Source of the DNA: Desulfobulbus_C sp964551175
GTDB taxonomy: Bacteria > Desulfobacterota > Desulfobulbia > Desulfobulbales > Desulfobulbaceae
Reading direction: 5' to 3'
DNA length: 5,495 bases
Assembly: GCA_964551175.1 (NCBI GenBank)
Contig: CAZKBZ010000146.1
Coordinates: 1 to 5,495, forward strand
Made by a program: the position numbers and the translations under genes. The notes beneath the pieces are model-generated. The model ran no database searches, had not been told where the DNA came from, and was given only the letters and a program-made list of their open reading frames with translations. Shown piece by piece: positions 5,472-5,495 of the stretch. Positions within the stretch are counted from its first letter, which is position 1, and every line of letters starts with the position of its first letter.

Positions 5472-5495
5472 GCTACCTTGAAAAATTAGATATTT

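Overview
The window is a stretch of bacterial core-gene chromosome, with every gene on the plus strand. In order it holds rplQ (L17), a YkgJ-type cysteine-cluster protein gene, rpsB (S2), tsf (EF-Ts), pyrH (UMP kinase), frr (ribosome recycling factor) and uppS (undecaprenyl diphosphate synthase). The proteins look Gram-negative. The short 197-residue EF-Ts, the S2 with an acidic tail, and a ribosomal-protein operon end followed by a cysteine-cluster gene together suggest a deltaproteobacterium (Desulfobacterota, perhaps Desulfobulbales-like). This placement is inference from protein character, not from a search.

Layout. Positions 1-30 are the end of an upstream spacer, probably after rpoA, carrying the rplQ ribosome-binding site. 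rplQ (31-429) closes its operon with a textbook intrinsic terminator (471-502). A YkgJ-family gene (516-1286) starts almost on top of the terminator tail. A 266-base gap (1287-1552) separates it from rpsB. Its second half can fold into two hairpins just before the rpsB Shine-Dalgarno, which makes it a candidate autoregulatory leader. rpsB (1553-2365) and tsf (2502-3095) are separated by a 10-bp hairpin without a U tract. pyrH (3268-3975) follows a 172-base spacer. The pyrH-frr spacer is mostly filled by a long imperfect inverted repeat whose arms are built from TCAG-type heptamers. frr (4095-4652) and uppS (about 4728-5471) complete the cluster. The last 24 bases contain nothing that can be called.

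How the genes work together. rpsB-tsf-pyrH-frr-uppS is a widely conserved bacterial order. It joins a small-subunit ribosomal protein, the EF-Tu nucleotide exchange factor, UTP/CTP supply, ribosome recycling, and the lipid carrier for cell-wall sugars; cdsA commonly follows just downstream. I see no mobile elements, CRISPR, rRNA or tRNA. No new multi-gene system is evident. The items most worth a second look are non-coding: the rpsB leader and the heptamer inverted repeat between pyrH and frr.
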